In this document: in pieces, positions 32,481 through 43,206 of the stretch
Numbering within the stretch: the stretch's first letter is position 1
How the letters are laid out: the number at the start of each line of letters is the position of its first letter
Source: Roseiarcus sp963732155
GTDB taxonomy: Bacteria; Pseudomonadota; Alphaproteobacteria; Rhizobiales; Beijerinckiaceae
Direction of reading: 5' to 3'
Length of the DNA: 64,000 nt
NCBI GenBank assembly: GCA_963732155.1
Contig: CAVSYB010000013.1
Span: 1,240,001 to 1,304,000 of the forward strand
Position numbers and translations under genes: made by a program
The notes under the pieces: model-generated
The model's input: the letters and a program-made list of their open reading frames with translations, nothing else
The model's database searches: none
What the model was told of the DNA's origin: nothing

Positions 32481-33716
32481 GTGGCGATTCATCGACATCG
32501 GGGAATCGCGCTGGCGGGCGGCGGACCGCTCGGCGCGATTTATGAGATCGGCGCCTTGCTCGCGCTGGGCGAGGCTCTCGACGGGTTGGATCTGATCGAC
32601 TGCGACGTTTACGTGGGGGTGAGTTCCGGCAGCTTCATTTCCGCCGGGCTGGCGAATGGATTGTCGCCGCGCGCGATGTACGAGATGTTCATCGAAAGCG
32701 ACTCGGCCGACGATCCATTCGAGCCGGGTCTGTTGCTGAGGCCGGCTCTCGGCGAATATGCCGAACGGTTCGCCGCCATCCCGGGATTGCTGGCCTCCGC
32801 CGGCTCCAGCTATCTGGAGAACGCCGGATCGCGGGGGTTCTTCGAATCCTTCGGGCGCCTTGCGCGGGCGCTTCCGACCGGCGCGTTCGACAACGCCGGG
32901 GTCGGCGAGTATCTGACGCAGCTTTTCTCGGCGCCGAGGCGAACCAACGATTTTCGTGAGCTCGAGCGCAAGCTGTTTCTGGTGGCGACGGATCTCGACA
33001 CCGGCGAATCGGTGCCGTTCGGGGCGCCCGGCTGGGACGACGTGCCGATCGCGCGCGCGGTCCAGGCGAGCGCCGCCCTTCCCGGCCTGTTCCCGCCTGT
33101 CGAAATCGGCGGCCGCTATTACGTGGACGGCGCGCTGACCAAGACGCTGCATGCGTCCGTCGCGCTGCGGGAGGGCGCCGAGCTGCTGCTGTGCGTCAAT
33201 CCGCTGGTGCCGTTCGATTCACGGCTGGCGGCGAGCCGCACGCATCACAAGCAGGCGTCGATCGTCGAAGGCGGGTTGCCGGCCATCATGTCGCAGACTT
33301 TGCGCACCCTCATCTATTCGCGCATGCAGGTTGGAATGGAGCGTAATCGCAAGGACTATCCCAACGCCGACGTGGTGCTGTTCCAGCCGGATCGCGACGA
33401 CGTCGAGATGTTCTTCACCAATGTGTTCAGCTATTCCGGGCGGCGCCGTCTGTGTGAGCACGCCTACCAGAGGACGCGTGAGGATCTGCGTCGGCGCGGC
33501 GGCGAACTAAGCAAGGTGTTCGCCCGGCACGGCGTCATGATCAACGAGCCGGCGCTCGCCGAACGTCGCACCCTGGCGCCTCCGCCTCGCGCGGTCGATC
33601 GCCGCCGTTCGCCGGACCTGGAGCGGACTGCGGCGAAGCTCGACGAGACGCTCGATCTTCTCGAGAGCCTGTTGAAGAGCTGCGCGACCCCGGCAATCGA
33701 CCGGCAGGCGGGTTGA
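32481..33716 (+). CDS. Patatin-like phospholipase / acyl hydrolase
   Basis: A 411-residue lipid acyl hydrolase. The oxyanion-hole motif GGGPLGA (13-19), nucleophile elbow GVSSG (Ser48) and catalytic Asp216 in VDGAL are all intact. Such enzymes cleave phospholipids or neutral lipids in the cytoplasm or at droplet surfaces. The C-terminal 60 residues are basic and Pro-rich with a helical end. The start is a GTG at 32481, supported by CTGGAGGGG upstream. It follows phasin 1 and precedes the TPR gene by 10 bases, so the three are likely one operon; a role in lipid-store turnover or acyl supply is inferred. Confidence 0.9.
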   Translation: MAIHRHRGIALAGGGPLGAIYEIGALLALGEALDGLDLIDCDVYVGVSSGSFISAGLANGLSPRAMYEMFIESDSADDPFEPGLLLRPALGEYAERFAAIPGLLASAGSSYLENAGSRGFFESFGRLARALPTGAFDNAGVGEYLTQLFSAPRRTNDFRELERKLFLVATDLDTGESVPFGAPGWDDVPIARAVQASAALPGLFPPVEIGGRYYVDGALTKTLHASVALREGAELLLCVNPLVPFDSRLAASRTHHKQASIVEGGLPAIMSQTLRTLIYSRMQVGMERNRKDYPNADVVLFQPDRDDVEMFFTNVFSYSGRRRLCEHAYQRTREDLRRRGGELSKVFARHGVMINEPALAERRTLAPPPRAVDRRRSPDLERTAAKLDETLDLLESLLKSCATPAIDRQAG

Positions 33717-33726
33717 GGACGAGGCG

Positions 33727-34578
33727 ATGGCGAAAACACATTGGAAGCCATTCGGTCATGCGGACGCGGCCTATGAATATGCGGGCGCGCGTCTCAAGGC
33801 GAACTGGCCGCGACTGCATCAGGGCGATCGCGAGCCCTATCCCGACCCCGCCGAACTGAAGAAGCTGGTCGGGGCGTGTGCGGAATTCGCGCCTTCGGGG
33901 CCCCTGGAGCGAGCGGCCGCCACTCTCGAGGACGCCTGGCGCGCCTTTCATCGTGGCGATTTCGGCGCCGCGGTCGAGCTCGGTCTTTCCGTCGGACCGC
34001 TCGGGCACTCCGTCGCCAACAAGGCGACCAACATCTATGCGACCTACCTGGAGACGGATGAAAAGGCCAGGCTCGCGCTGTTCCTCCAGGCGGCCGAGAG
34101 GGCGGAGCATGTTTTCACGCGCGACAAGTCCGTCGTCAACGCGTGGTATTTCCACGCCCAAGCGCTCGGCCGATACAGCCAGGGAATATCGGTCGTCAAA
34201 GCGCTGGCGCAGGGCCTTGGCGGCAAGGTCAGGACCAGCCTCGAGCAGGCGATCCGCCTCGAGCCGCGCCACGCCGACGCGCATATCGGGATGGGCACGT
34301 ATCACGCCGAAATCGTCAGCAAGGTGGGGGCCGTGCTTGGCGGCCTGACTTACGGGGCGAGCCGCGAGGAGGCGGTCAAGCACTTCGAGGCCGCGCTCAA
34401 GCTCAATCCGAATTCGGCGATCGCCCGCATAGAATACGCCAACGGGCTCGCCATGATGTTCGGCAAAGCCAAGCTCGCGCAAGCGACGAGCCTCTACGAG
34501 GAGGCGGCGGCGCGCCCGCCGGCCGACGCGATGGAGCGGCTCGACGCCGAACTCGCGAAATCCGAGATCGAGGACTAA
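33727..34578 (+). CDS. TPR-repeat protein of the lipid-storage operon
   Basis: A 283-residue cytoplasmic protein with TPR-like helical repeats, clearest at SLEQAIRLEPRHADAHIGMG and KHFEAALKLNPNSAIARIEY, and weaker at ATLEDAWRAFHRGDFGAAVE. No signal peptide. I know no characterised homologue. It follows the patatin gene by 10 bases, so it is probably a scaffold or partner for enzymes of this operon (inference). Its stop codon directly abuts that of the convergent WS/DGAT gene, without an intergenic base. Confidence 0.82.
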   Translation: MAKTHWKPFGHADAAYEYAGARLKANWPRLHQGDREPYPDPAELKKLVGACAEFAPSGPLERAAATLEDAWRAFHRGDFGAAVELGLSVGPLGHSVANKATNIYATYLETDEKARLALFLQAAERAEHVFTRDKSVVNAWYFHAQALGRYSQGISVVKALAQGLGGKVRTSLEQAIRLEPRHADAHIGMGTYHAEIVSKVGAVLGGLTYGASREEAVKHFEAALKLNPNSAIARIEYANGLAMMFGKAKLAQATSLYEEAAARPPADAMERLDAELAKSEIED

Positions 34579-36090
34579 TCAGGTCGCGACGCGGGCGCGT
34601 TTGACGCGGCCGGCAGCCGGCGATTTGCGCTTCGGCCGGGTTTCGAACGGCGGCGCGACAGGCTCGCGCGGCGCGTCCGGCCGCGAGCCTTCGCCCCAGT
34701 CCCCCATCAGCGCGAAATAAACCAGGCGTTCGAATTCCGGCGCGAAGCGCACGACGATGGCTTCCGGGTCGGGCGTCAGCGCGGCGTCGGTGATCAGCCC
34801 GAAATGAACCTTGCCGTTGAACGACAGGATCGATACGCCCATCCCGATATTGCCGGATTGCGGCACCCAGAACATCACCTGCTTGACCTCGGAGCCGGCC
34901 AGATACAGCGGCTGTCGAGGTCCGGGCACGTTGGTCATCACCGCGGTCGCACGGCTGAGCAACAGGTCGAACAGCTTGTCCTGCACGACCTGCGGCGCAT
35001 AGCCCAGCCCGGCGAACAGCCCCAGCGTCACCGAGGGCTCGTAGGACGTCTTCAGCGCCGTCATGCGGCGGCGGACCTCGTAAAGCCGATCGAGCGGGTT
35101 TGCGATGCCGACCGGCAACTCGACGGCGACGATCCCGAACCGGTTTCCCAGCGCCTCGCCGCCGCCTGGCGGTCGAAGATTGACGGGCGCCAAAACCCGC
35201 AGTTCGACGCCCGAGGTGGGGTCGCTTTTTTCTTCGAGATAGCCCCTGAGCGCCCCGGCGACGGCGGTGAGCAGCATGTCGTTCACCGAGCAGCCGAGCG
35301 CCCGGCTCACTGCTCTGACTTCGGGCAGCGCGATCGGATCGGCCCAGGCGACCCGCTTGTCGCCGATCGGCGTCCCCTTGAAGCGCGTCGGGGTGTCGCT
35401 CGGCATCAGCAAGAGATGGGCGAGTTCGGCCGCCACCCCGGCGCCGTCACGCAAGTAGTCGATCGCCCGTTCGGGATGTGCGGCGACTTCGAGCGAGGTT
35501 CGCCAGACCGCCTCGGACGCGCGCAATCCGGCGCCGACGATCCCGCCCGTCGGTCCGAACATCTCACCCCAGGCGACGCCCTCGTCCGCCTGTTTGCGGA
35601 CGTCGCCTTTGCGCAGGGCGATCCGCGTTTCCGGGCGCTCGTCGGTCAGCGACAGCAGGACATTGACCAGCGCGACGCCGTCCGCGATCGCGTGATGAAT
35701 GCGCGTCACTACGGCCGCGCCGCCGTCGTAGTCCTCGACGATATGGAATTCCCACAGCGGACGCCCGCGGTCGAGCGGCCGCCCCGCCAGTTCGCCGACG
35801 TAGCGCTCCAGCTCGGGCTTGTCGGCGGCGCCGGGCAGGCGCGCGCGCCGGATGTGCCGACCGATGTCGAAATTCGGATCCTCGCGCCAGCACAGGCCGC
35901 CGACGACGGTCTCGACGCGCTCCTTGAAACGGCCGAACATCAGAATCCGCTCGGCGAGCGTGGCTTCGAGCCGCTCGACGTCGACCGGCCCGGCAAGGGT
36001 GAGCAAGCCGACGATGATCATCGGGTTGGCCGGCCGATCCATGCGCAGCCACGTGATGTCGACCGGGTCCATGCGTTCGCCAAGTGCCAT
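34579..36090 (-). CDS. Wax ester synthase / diacylglycerol acyltransferase (WS/DGAT 1)
   Basis: A 503-residue acyl-CoA-dependent acyltransferase. The catalytic motif HHAIADG is at 132-138, and the N-terminal DITWLRMDRPANPMIIVGLL and C-terminal NVPGPRQPLYLAGSEV with VSILSFNGKVHFGLITD are typical of the WS/DGAT family. It joins acyl-CoA to a fatty alcohol (wax ester) or diacylglycerol (triacylglycerol). The very C-terminus is a basic, Arg/Lys/Pro-rich tail, which may bind membranes. It is a clear paralogue of the gene at 41271-42794, with the active site at identical positions. Its start is divergent from the unknown gene at 36333. Confidence 0.95.
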   Translation of the reverse strand: MALGERMDPVDITWLRMDRPANPMIIVGLLTLAGPVDVERLEATLAERILMFGRFKERVETVVGGLCWREDPNFDIGRHIRRARLPGAADKPELERYVGELAGRPLDRGRPLWEFHIVEDYDGGAAVVTRIHHAIADGVALVNVLLSLTDERPETRIALRKGDVRKQADEGVAWGEMFGPTGGIVGAGLRASEAVWRTSLEVAAHPERAIDYLRDGAGVAAELAHLLLMPSDTPTRFKGTPIGDKRVAWADPIALPEVRAVSRALGCSVNDMLLTAVAGALRGYLEEKSDPTSGVELRVLAPVNLRPPGGGEALGNRFGIVAVELPVGIANPLDRLYEVRRRMTALKTSYEPSVTLGLFAGLGYAPQVVQDKLFDLLLSRATAVMTNVPGPRQPLYLAGSEVKQVMFWVPQSGNIGMGVSILSFNGKVHFGLITDAALTPDPEAIVVRFAPEFERLVYFALMGDWGEGSRPDAPREPVAPPFETRPKRKSPAAGRVKRARVAT

Positions 36091-36332
36091 TCTTCGCGCT
36101 CTGGAGCCGATGATCCCAATCCTTATACAGTGCGCGCGGCGAGCCAGGGAAGCCGAGAGCGCCCGAAGGCGCGGGGCGCCAAACCCCTGGAGCCGCGGCG
36201 CTGGACAATCGGCGCAAATCTTGTGATGGGATGCCCGCCGGCGCGGGAGCCTGGCGTATCGATTGCGCGCGGACGGGACATGCGGGCGTGGCGCTCGGGT
36301 CCGACGCTTGGACTTGGCGCGGAAGTGGGTCG

Positions 36333-37040
36333 ATGAATGATTCAGAGGATGTCGCCGACCGGCTGACGCGCCAGCTGGATCGCGCCGCGGCGCTGCGGGC
36401 CGCGGCGGCGGACAACCCGAAGCTCGATGCGGCGCGGCAGCGGCTGCGCGCCTGGCAGGCCGTGCGGCTCGCCCGCACCCATGCCGACCTGCTGGCGAGT
36501 CCGCGGATGGGGCTCGCCGCCACCTTCTTTCTGACTGACATCTACGGCTCCGAGGATCTTTCCAGGCTTGACGCCGATGTCAGGCGGGTCGTGCCGGCGA
36601 TGAAGCGGGTGTTGCCGACCGCCGGCCTGGAGACAGTCGCAAAGGCCATCGAGTTGGAGGCTTTGTCCGAGGAGTTCGATGTCGCGATGGCGGAAGCGCT
36701 CGGGTCGAAGGCCACGGCGCTCGATGCGGCGAGTTACGCGGCCGCGTATCGTAGGGTCGACCGTCGCGCCGATCGTGAGCGGCAGATCGATCTGATCGAG
36801 GATCTCGGCGAGTCGCTCGACCGTCTTGTCCATCACCGCCTCATCGGGACCCTGTTATGGACCTGGCGCAAGCCGGCGCAATTGGCCGGCCTCGGCGGGC
36901 TGCAGGACTTTCTGGAGCGCGGCTACAAGGCCTTCGCCAGAATGGGCGACGCCGCCGAGTTTCTGGGATTGGTCATCGGCCGGGAGCGCAAGCTGCTCGA
37001 AGCCCTGTTCGCCGGCGACGATAGTCTGCTCGGCGGGTGA
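36333..37040 (+). CDS. Conserved protein of unknown function (FFLTDIYG family)
   Basis: A 235-residue soluble, helical protein. I do not know its function, but FFLTDIYGSEDLSRLDADVR with RVVPAMKRVLP and ELEALSEEFDVAMAEAL recalls a conserved bacterial family of uncharacterised proteins. The start at the ATG 36333 is preferred over one 102 bases upstream because the extra N-terminus is low-complexity. It is divergent from WS/DGAT 1 and upstream of groES; position suggests, but does not prove, a link with lipid storage. Confidence 0.75.
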   Translation: MNDSEDVADRLTRQLDRAAALRAAAADNPKLDAARQRLRAWQAVRLARTHADLLASPRMGLAATFFLTDIYGSEDLSRLDADVRRVVPAMKRVLPTAGLETVAKAIELEALSEEFDVAMAEALGSKATALDAASYAAAYRRVDRRADRERQIDLIEDLGESLDRLVHHRLIGTLLWTWRKPAQLAGLGGLQDFLERGYKAFARMGDAAEFLGLVIGRERKLLEALFAGDDSLLGG

Positions 37041-37228
37041 TCGCTCGCGACGGGCGCTGTAGCGCGCTCGTCCGCGCGCCGGACCCGGTCGACGACCCCG
37101 ACGCCGCTCTCCAGGGGCGGTCCATGGCGCTCGAAACGTCTTGCCGGTCGATCCGGCGCTCTCGGCGGCGCCTGCGATCCGAGCAAGGCGCGGGATAGCC
37201 AATTGAGCGGTCAACAACGAAATGTGGC

Positions 37229-37255
37229 TTGGCACTCCCTTGTAACGAGTGCTAA
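37229..37255. promoter_or_regulatory. CIRCE element (HrcA operator) of groESL
   Basis: TTGGCACTC-N9-GAGTGCTAA, one mismatch from the CIRCE consensus, 92 bases before groES. HrcA represses groESL here until heat shock; this arrangement is usual in alphaproteobacteria. Confidence 0.95.
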
Positions 37256-37346
37256 CGGGGGCCATCTAGACAATGGTCATCCGTCGCCGCGCCTTCAGGC
37301 ACCCGCCTCGAGCCGGCCTTTTGGCGCTGACCGGGAGCGAGTTCTC

Positions 37347-37661
37347 ATGAAATTTCGTCCTTTGCACGACCGCGTCGTCATCCGCCGCCTCGAAGGCGAG
37401 GATAAGACGAAGGGCGGCATCATCATTCCCGACACCGTCAAGGAAAAGCCGCAGGAAGGCGAAGTCATCGCTGTCGGGCCGGGCGCCCGCGATGAGAGCG
37501 GCAAGCTGGTTCCTCTCGATCTGAAGGCCGGCGATCGCGTGCTGTTCGGCAAATGGTCGGGCACGGAGGTCAAGATCGACGGCGAGGATCTCCTGATCAT
37601 GAAGGAGTCCGACGTCATGGGCGTGATCGAGGGCGCGACCGCGATCAAGAAGGCGGCCTGA
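37347..37661 (+). CDS. groES: Co-chaperonin GroES
   Basis: The 104-residue lid of the GroEL chamber. Starts MKFRPLHDRVVIRRLEGEDK; the mobile loop is KTKGGIIIPDT and the rest follows the family to VMGVIEGA. The ATG at 37347 gives the conserved N-terminus; the upstream extension of the frame lies in the CIRCE promoter. First gene of groES-groEL (41-base gap). Confidence 0.97.
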   Translation: MKFRPLHDRVVIRRLEGEDKTKGGIIIPDTVKEKPQEGEVIAVGPGARDESGKLVPLDLKAGDRVLFGKWSGTEVKIDGEDLLIMKESDVMGVIEGATAIKKAA

Positions 37662-37702
37662 AAGCCGGAAGCCATCAACCAGAATTATTGGAGCTGAACG
37701 CC

Positions 37703-39337
<1,635 letters not shown>

Positions 39338-39361
39338 TCGCCGGCTCCCGGTGAGACGAAT

Positions 39362-39389
39362 AAAGGGCCGCAGCAATGCGGCCCTTTTT
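39362..39389 (+). terminator. Intrinsic terminator of groESL
   Basis: AAAGGGCCGC / GCGGCCCTTT, a 10-bp stem with AGCAAT loop, ends in a five-T run. A textbook rho-independent terminator 25 bases after the groEL stop. Confidence 0.95.
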
Positions 39390-39450
39390 GTCATCCGCCG
39401 CGCCTCCGACCGGGGAGCCGATCCCTCGACTTGGCGTGTTCAGGGAATAT

Positions 39451-40485
39451 CTATGACGGCCGCCCGCTGTGCTCTTCGCGCACGATCGCGGCCCCGGCGA
39501 CCATCGCCTTCATTTTGCCGAACGCCACGTCGCGAGGCAGATATTTCATCCCGCAATCGGGCGCCACGATGACGTCCTCGGCAGCGACGAAGGGCAGCGC
39601 TCTGCGGATCCGCGCGGCCACCGTTTCCGGCGGCTCGACATTCATGTCGGAGAGATCGATCACGCCCAGCATGATTTTCTTTCCCTTCAGATCGCCGAGC
39701 ACGGAGCAGTCGAGGCGGGATTGAGCCGTCTCCAGCGAGACCTGCCGACAGGCGCAGCCCTTGAGCTGTCGCAGGAATGAGTAGCCGCTCGGACGCTCGT
39801 GGATGATGGCGGCGTATCCGAAGCAGATGTGGACCGCCGTCACGCCGTCGACCCCGTCCAGCGCGGCGTTGAGCGCCTTCAGGCCATAGTCCTCCGCCTT
39901 GGCCGGACGCGCCTGCATATAGGGCTCGTCGATCTGAACGACGTCGGCGCCGGCCGCGAATAAATCCTTGATCTCGCTGTTGACGGCGACCGCGTAATCC
40001 ATCGCCGCCGCCTCGGCGCTCGGGTAAAAGTCGTTCTGCGCTTGCTGGCTCATCGTGAACGGCCCCGGCACCGTGATCTTCACCTTGCGGTTGGTGTTGC
40101 GCTTCAGGAATTTCAGGTCCTCGACCTCGACGGCGTGCTTGCGGCAAATCCTGCCGACAATCCGCGGGACAGGGTTGGGATGGCCGGAGCGGTCGAGCGC
40201 CGAACCGGGATTGTCGATGTCGACGCCCTCGAGCGCCGTGGCGAACCGATTGGAATAGCTCTCGCGCCGGATCTCGCCATCGGTGACGATGTCGAGTCCG
40301 GCGTCTTCCTGGGCTTTGATCGCCACGATGGTGGCGTCATCCTGCGCTTCGCCGAGGAAGGCTTCCGGCACGCGCCACAGTTCGCGCGCCCGCACCCGCG
40401 GGGGAAACCGCCCTGCGAGCTTCTTGCGATCGATCAGCCATTCCGGCTGCGGATAGCTGCCGACCAGCGTGGTTGGAAAGAGCAC
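39451..40485 (-). CDS. MetE C-terminal-domain-like protein (cobalamin-independent methionine synthase family)
   Basis: A 344-residue TIM-barrel protein matching the catalytic C-terminal half of MetE. It starts TTLVGSYPQPEWLIDR, and the zinc-site residues are in VHICFGY and APDCGMKYLP; ADVVQIDEPYMQARP is the substrate-side motif. It lacks the N-terminal half of E. coli MetE (about 750 residues), so it is a core-MetE-like methyltransferase; methyl donor and acceptor are unknown (homocysteine or another thiol). The start is a GTG with GGGGAGG upstream. Convergent with groEL. No obvious link to the lipid genes around it. Confidence 0.88.
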   Translation of the reverse strand: MLFPTTLVGSYPQPEWLIDRKKLAGRFPPRVRARELWRVPEAFLGEAQDDATIVAIKAQEDAGLDIVTDGEIRRESYSNRFATALEGVDIDNPGSALDRSGHPNPVPRIVGRICRKHAVEVEDLKFLKRNTNRKVKITVPGPFTMSQQAQNDFYPSAEAAAMDYAVAVNSEIKDLFAAGADVVQIDEPYMQARPAKAEDYGLKALNAALDGVDGVTAVHICFGYAAIIHERPSGYSFLRQLKGCACRQVSLETAQSRLDCSVLGDLKGKKIMLGVIDLSDMNVEPPETVAARIRRALPFVAAEDVIVAPDCGMKYLPRDVAFGKMKAMVAGAAIVREEHSGRPS

Positions 40486-40822
40486 GGTGAACCTCCCCGG
40501 GGCGTCGACATTTTTTTCGAAGCGTCAGGCGCGTCCGTCGCGCCTCGGCGGCGTCGCCGCGTCGGACAATTATACCGTTCCGCGCCGCATTGACAGCCGC
40601 CGGCGAGCGCGCGCCCGGACCGACTTCCGGCCGCGGCCGAGCTTCGGGGTCTCGCGGGCGACAGCCTTGACCTTCCGCACGCGAGGGCATTCAATGAGCG
40701 TCGGCTGGGGGGCGGGATGAAGCAAAGGCGTCCGCGGCGTTCGACCGCGGGGCGAGTTCGATCAGGGGCGGGACGCCGTCTTGTCGGACGGCGTCGGTCG
40801 CCTTCTATCGCGAGTTGCTGCG
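40486..40822. other. Intergenic region, no gene seen
   Basis: About 337 bases between the divergent MetE-like gene and the small helical protein. Apart from a T run at 40511-40517 and the MetE-like ribosome binding site at its left end I see no clear element. Confidence 0.45.
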
Positions 40823-41161
40823 ATGCGCTGGCCGTTCTTTGATCCGCCGAAGGATGAGATCGCCGCGGTGGCGTGCGATTTGATCGTAAGGTTCGGCCTT
40901 CGATCGCACGAGGAGGCGTTGTATCTGGCCGAAGTCGCGGCGAGCATGGGCGCCCGCAAGAATTTGCAACTTTATCGCCTGGCCGCGCGCGAGATCGAGA
41001 AGAGCTTCGCTGAAGCGCGGGTCAGGCTGAATCTGCGATCGGCGTCCGAGCCGTTGCGCAACAACGGCGGCCCACGGGCGCTGTTGAGCGAACGCCGCGT
41101 CCGAGGCGAACGCGAAAAGCCTCTCGCCGCGGAGCCGCGACGGGCCGCAATTCGTCATTGA
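40823..41161 (+). CDS. Small helical protein of unknown function
   Basis: 112 residues from the ATG at 40823. The first two-thirds are predicted helical and look like real protein: AVACDLIVRFGLRSHEEALY, LAEVAASMGARKNLQLYRLA and AREIEKSFAEARVRL, similar in style to uncharacterised alphaproteobacterial proteins. The last 35 residues are Arg/Pro-rich and probably disordered. It faces the WS/DGAT 2 gene tail to tail. Function unknown. Confidence 0.55.
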   Translation: MRWPFFDPPKDEIAAVACDLIVRFGLRSHEEALYLAEVAASMGARKNLQLYRLAAREIEKSFAEARVRLNLRSASEPLRNNGGPRALLSERRVRGEREKPLAAEPRRAAIRH

Positions 41162-41270
41162 TCGGGCGCCGCGACGCAAGCGTTCGACGCTCCTCGCAAT
41201 TCCCCGTCACAGGGCTCGCGGGCTTGCGTGCGCATCGGCGCCTCCATTGCGCCGGCTTCGCACGACCGGC

Positions 41271-42794
41271 CTAGCCGGCGACGCCGAGCCGTTTCGGGCG
41301 CCGCGCGCTGCGCGCCGCTCGCTTGATGCGTCGCGCGGACGGCGCGACGGGCGGCCGCGTCGCGCTGTCCTCCTCGGGCGGCGGGGCCGCCTCCCATGGT
41401 CCCATCAGCACGTAGTACAGCAGCTTTTCGAACTCGGGTCGGAAGAGGGCGATGATCGATTGCGGATCAGGCACCAGCGCCGCGTCGGTCATCAGGCCGA
41501 ACTGAACGCGCCCATTGAAGGACAGAATTGAGACGCCGACGCCGACGTCGTGCGCTTGCGGCACCCAGAACATGATCTGGGTGATCTCGGAGCCCGCGAG
41601 ATAGAGTGGCCGTTGGGGTCCGGGGACATTGGTCATCACCGCCGTGGCGCGGCTCAGCAGCAGGTCGAACAGCTGATCCTGCACGATTTTTGGCCCATGG
41701 CCCAAAGCGGCGAACAATCCGAGCGTCACCGAGGGCTCGTAAGAACGCTTCAGCTCCTCCATGCGCCGGCGCACTTCGTAGAGACGCTCCAACGGTTGCT
41801 CGATGCCGACCGGCAGCTCGACCGCAAGGATGCCGAAGCGGTTGCCAAGCTCCGGCTCGTCCGCGCCCTTGCGCAGATTGATGGGCACCAGGGCGCGAAT
41901 CTCGACCCCGCTGGTTTCGGCGCCGTGCTCCTTCAAATATCCGTGGAGCGAACCGGCCACCGAGGCGAGCAGAATGTCATTGATCGAACAGCCGAGCGCG
42001 TGACCGACCGCTTTCACTTCGGGCAGGGGAAGCGGATCGGTCCAGGCCACCCGCTTGACGCCTGAAGGCTTGCCCTTGAACCTCGTGGGCGTGTCGGTCG
42101 GCATCAACAAGAGATAGCCAAGTTCGGTCGCGATGCCCCTGCCGTCGTTCAGATAACCCAAGGCCTTCATTGGATTGGCCAACATCCCCATCGACGCGCG
42201 CAGCGCCTTGCCGGAGAGCTGAAAGCCCTGTCCGACGGTCTGGCTCGCCAGGTTGACGATCTGCCTGACGGGGAATCCGAGACCTTCCTCGTCCTCCAGC
42301 CCGGCTGGGGGCATATGAAATTTCGAAGGGCTGTCGGGCCGCTCGTCGCAAAGGGACAGCATGACGCCGACGAGCGCCATTCCATCGGCGATGCAATGAT
42401 GCGACCGATCGATGACGGCGACGCCGCCCTCGTAGTCCTCGACGAGGTGGTATTGCCACAGCGGATGGTTGGGATCGAGGTGCTGGGCGGCGAGGTCCGC
42501 GACGAACCGCTCGAGCTCGGCGCGCCCGCCGGGCGCAGGCAGCCGGACGCGCTTGATGTGGCGCGCAATGTCGAAATCGGGATCGTCGCGCCAGTACAGA
42601 CCCGTTACCCCGGTTTCGACGCGCTGGCGGAAACGGGGATAGACCAGCAGCCGCTCGCCGAGAGTGCGCTCGAGCCTGTCGACATCCACCGGGCCGGCCA
42701 GCATGAACAGGCCGACGATCACCATCGGATTGTTCGGTCGATCCAGACGAAGCCAGGTGGTGTCCACCGAGTCCATGCGCTCGCTGCGGGGCAT
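41271..42794 (-). CDS. Wax ester synthase / diacylglycerol acyltransferase (WS/DGAT 2)
   Basis: A 507-residue paralogue of WS/DGAT 1, with HHCIADG at 132-138 in exactly the same position, DTTWLRLDRPNNPMVIVGLF at the N-terminus and NVPGPQRPLYLAGSEI with VSILSFNGRVQFGLMTD near the end. The first 130 residues of the two proteins are alike throughout, so they arose by duplication. The tail is again basic (SARRIKRAARSARRPKRLG). Two copies may differ in acceptor preference, fatty alcohol against diacylglycerol. Phasin 2 is the next gene upstream on the same strand, 412 bases away. Confidence 0.95.
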   Translation of the reverse strand: MPRSERMDSVDTTWLRLDRPNNPMVIVGLFMLAGPVDVDRLERTLGERLLVYPRFRQRVETGVTGLYWRDDPDFDIARHIKRVRLPAPGGRAELERFVADLAAQHLDPNHPLWQYHLVEDYEGGVAVIDRSHHCIADGMALVGVMLSLCDERPDSPSKFHMPPAGLEDEEGLGFPVRQIVNLASQTVGQGFQLSGKALRASMGMLANPMKALGYLNDGRGIATELGYLLLMPTDTPTRFKGKPSGVKRVAWTDPLPLPEVKAVGHALGCSINDILLASVAGSLHGYLKEHGAETSGVEIRALVPINLRKGADEPELGNRFGILAVELPVGIEQPLERLYEVRRRMEELKRSYEPSVTLGLFAALGHGPKIVQDQLFDLLLSRATAVMTNVPGPQRPLYLAGSEITQIMFWVPQAHDVGVGVSILSFNGRVQFGLMTDAALVPDPQSIIALFRPEFEKLLYYVLMGPWEAAPPPEEDSATRPPVAPSARRIKRAARSARRPKRLGVAG

Positions 42795-43206
42795 TTTGGG
42801 GTTTCCTCAATCTACAAGGCCAGAACTCCGGCATCGTGGGCGCCGCTCTCGGCGGTCGCATCCTATCCAACGCGTCAGGCGTTGGCCGTCGTCGGGCGCA
42901 GTCCGCGAATGATCACAAACTTCGCGAAGCGCCGCTCCGCACTTCCCCGATCATTTTGTCAACAGTCGCGACGGTTGCATTTCCAAGGCGTCGAGGGCTG
43001 CCGCGTTGTGGAATGGATATCAACCGGGCAGGGCGGATTTTGCAAACACAAGGGATCTCCGCCCGGCCTGGCCTGCGAAGAGCCTTGCCTCGCGCAACCA
43101 ATCGATCCGCTCGGCGCCCGCCCATAAGCAGCGCGCGCCGAATACCGGCGCCCTCGCGTCAACCCGCGAGGGCCGCCCCCTTTCGCCGCGCCTCGCCCCG
43201 ACGCGG
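42795..43206. other. Intergenic region with hairpin behind phasin 2
   Basis: 412 bases between phasin 2 (stop at 43207) and the WS/DGAT 2 start. A perfect 9-bp hairpin (43150-43158 with 43165-43173, GCCCTCGCG / CGCGAGGGC) lies 34 bases behind the phasin stop, without a T run on that strand. The stretch 42900-43040 is somewhat AT-richer and should hold the WS/DGAT 2 promoter. No convincing gene. Confidence 0.5.

Noticed and set aside
36098..36120. FNR-like element in front of WS/DGAT 1 (TGAT-CCCA-ATC)
   Set aside because: Only about seven of ten consensus bases match and the second half-site is poor; not comparable with the three good sites.
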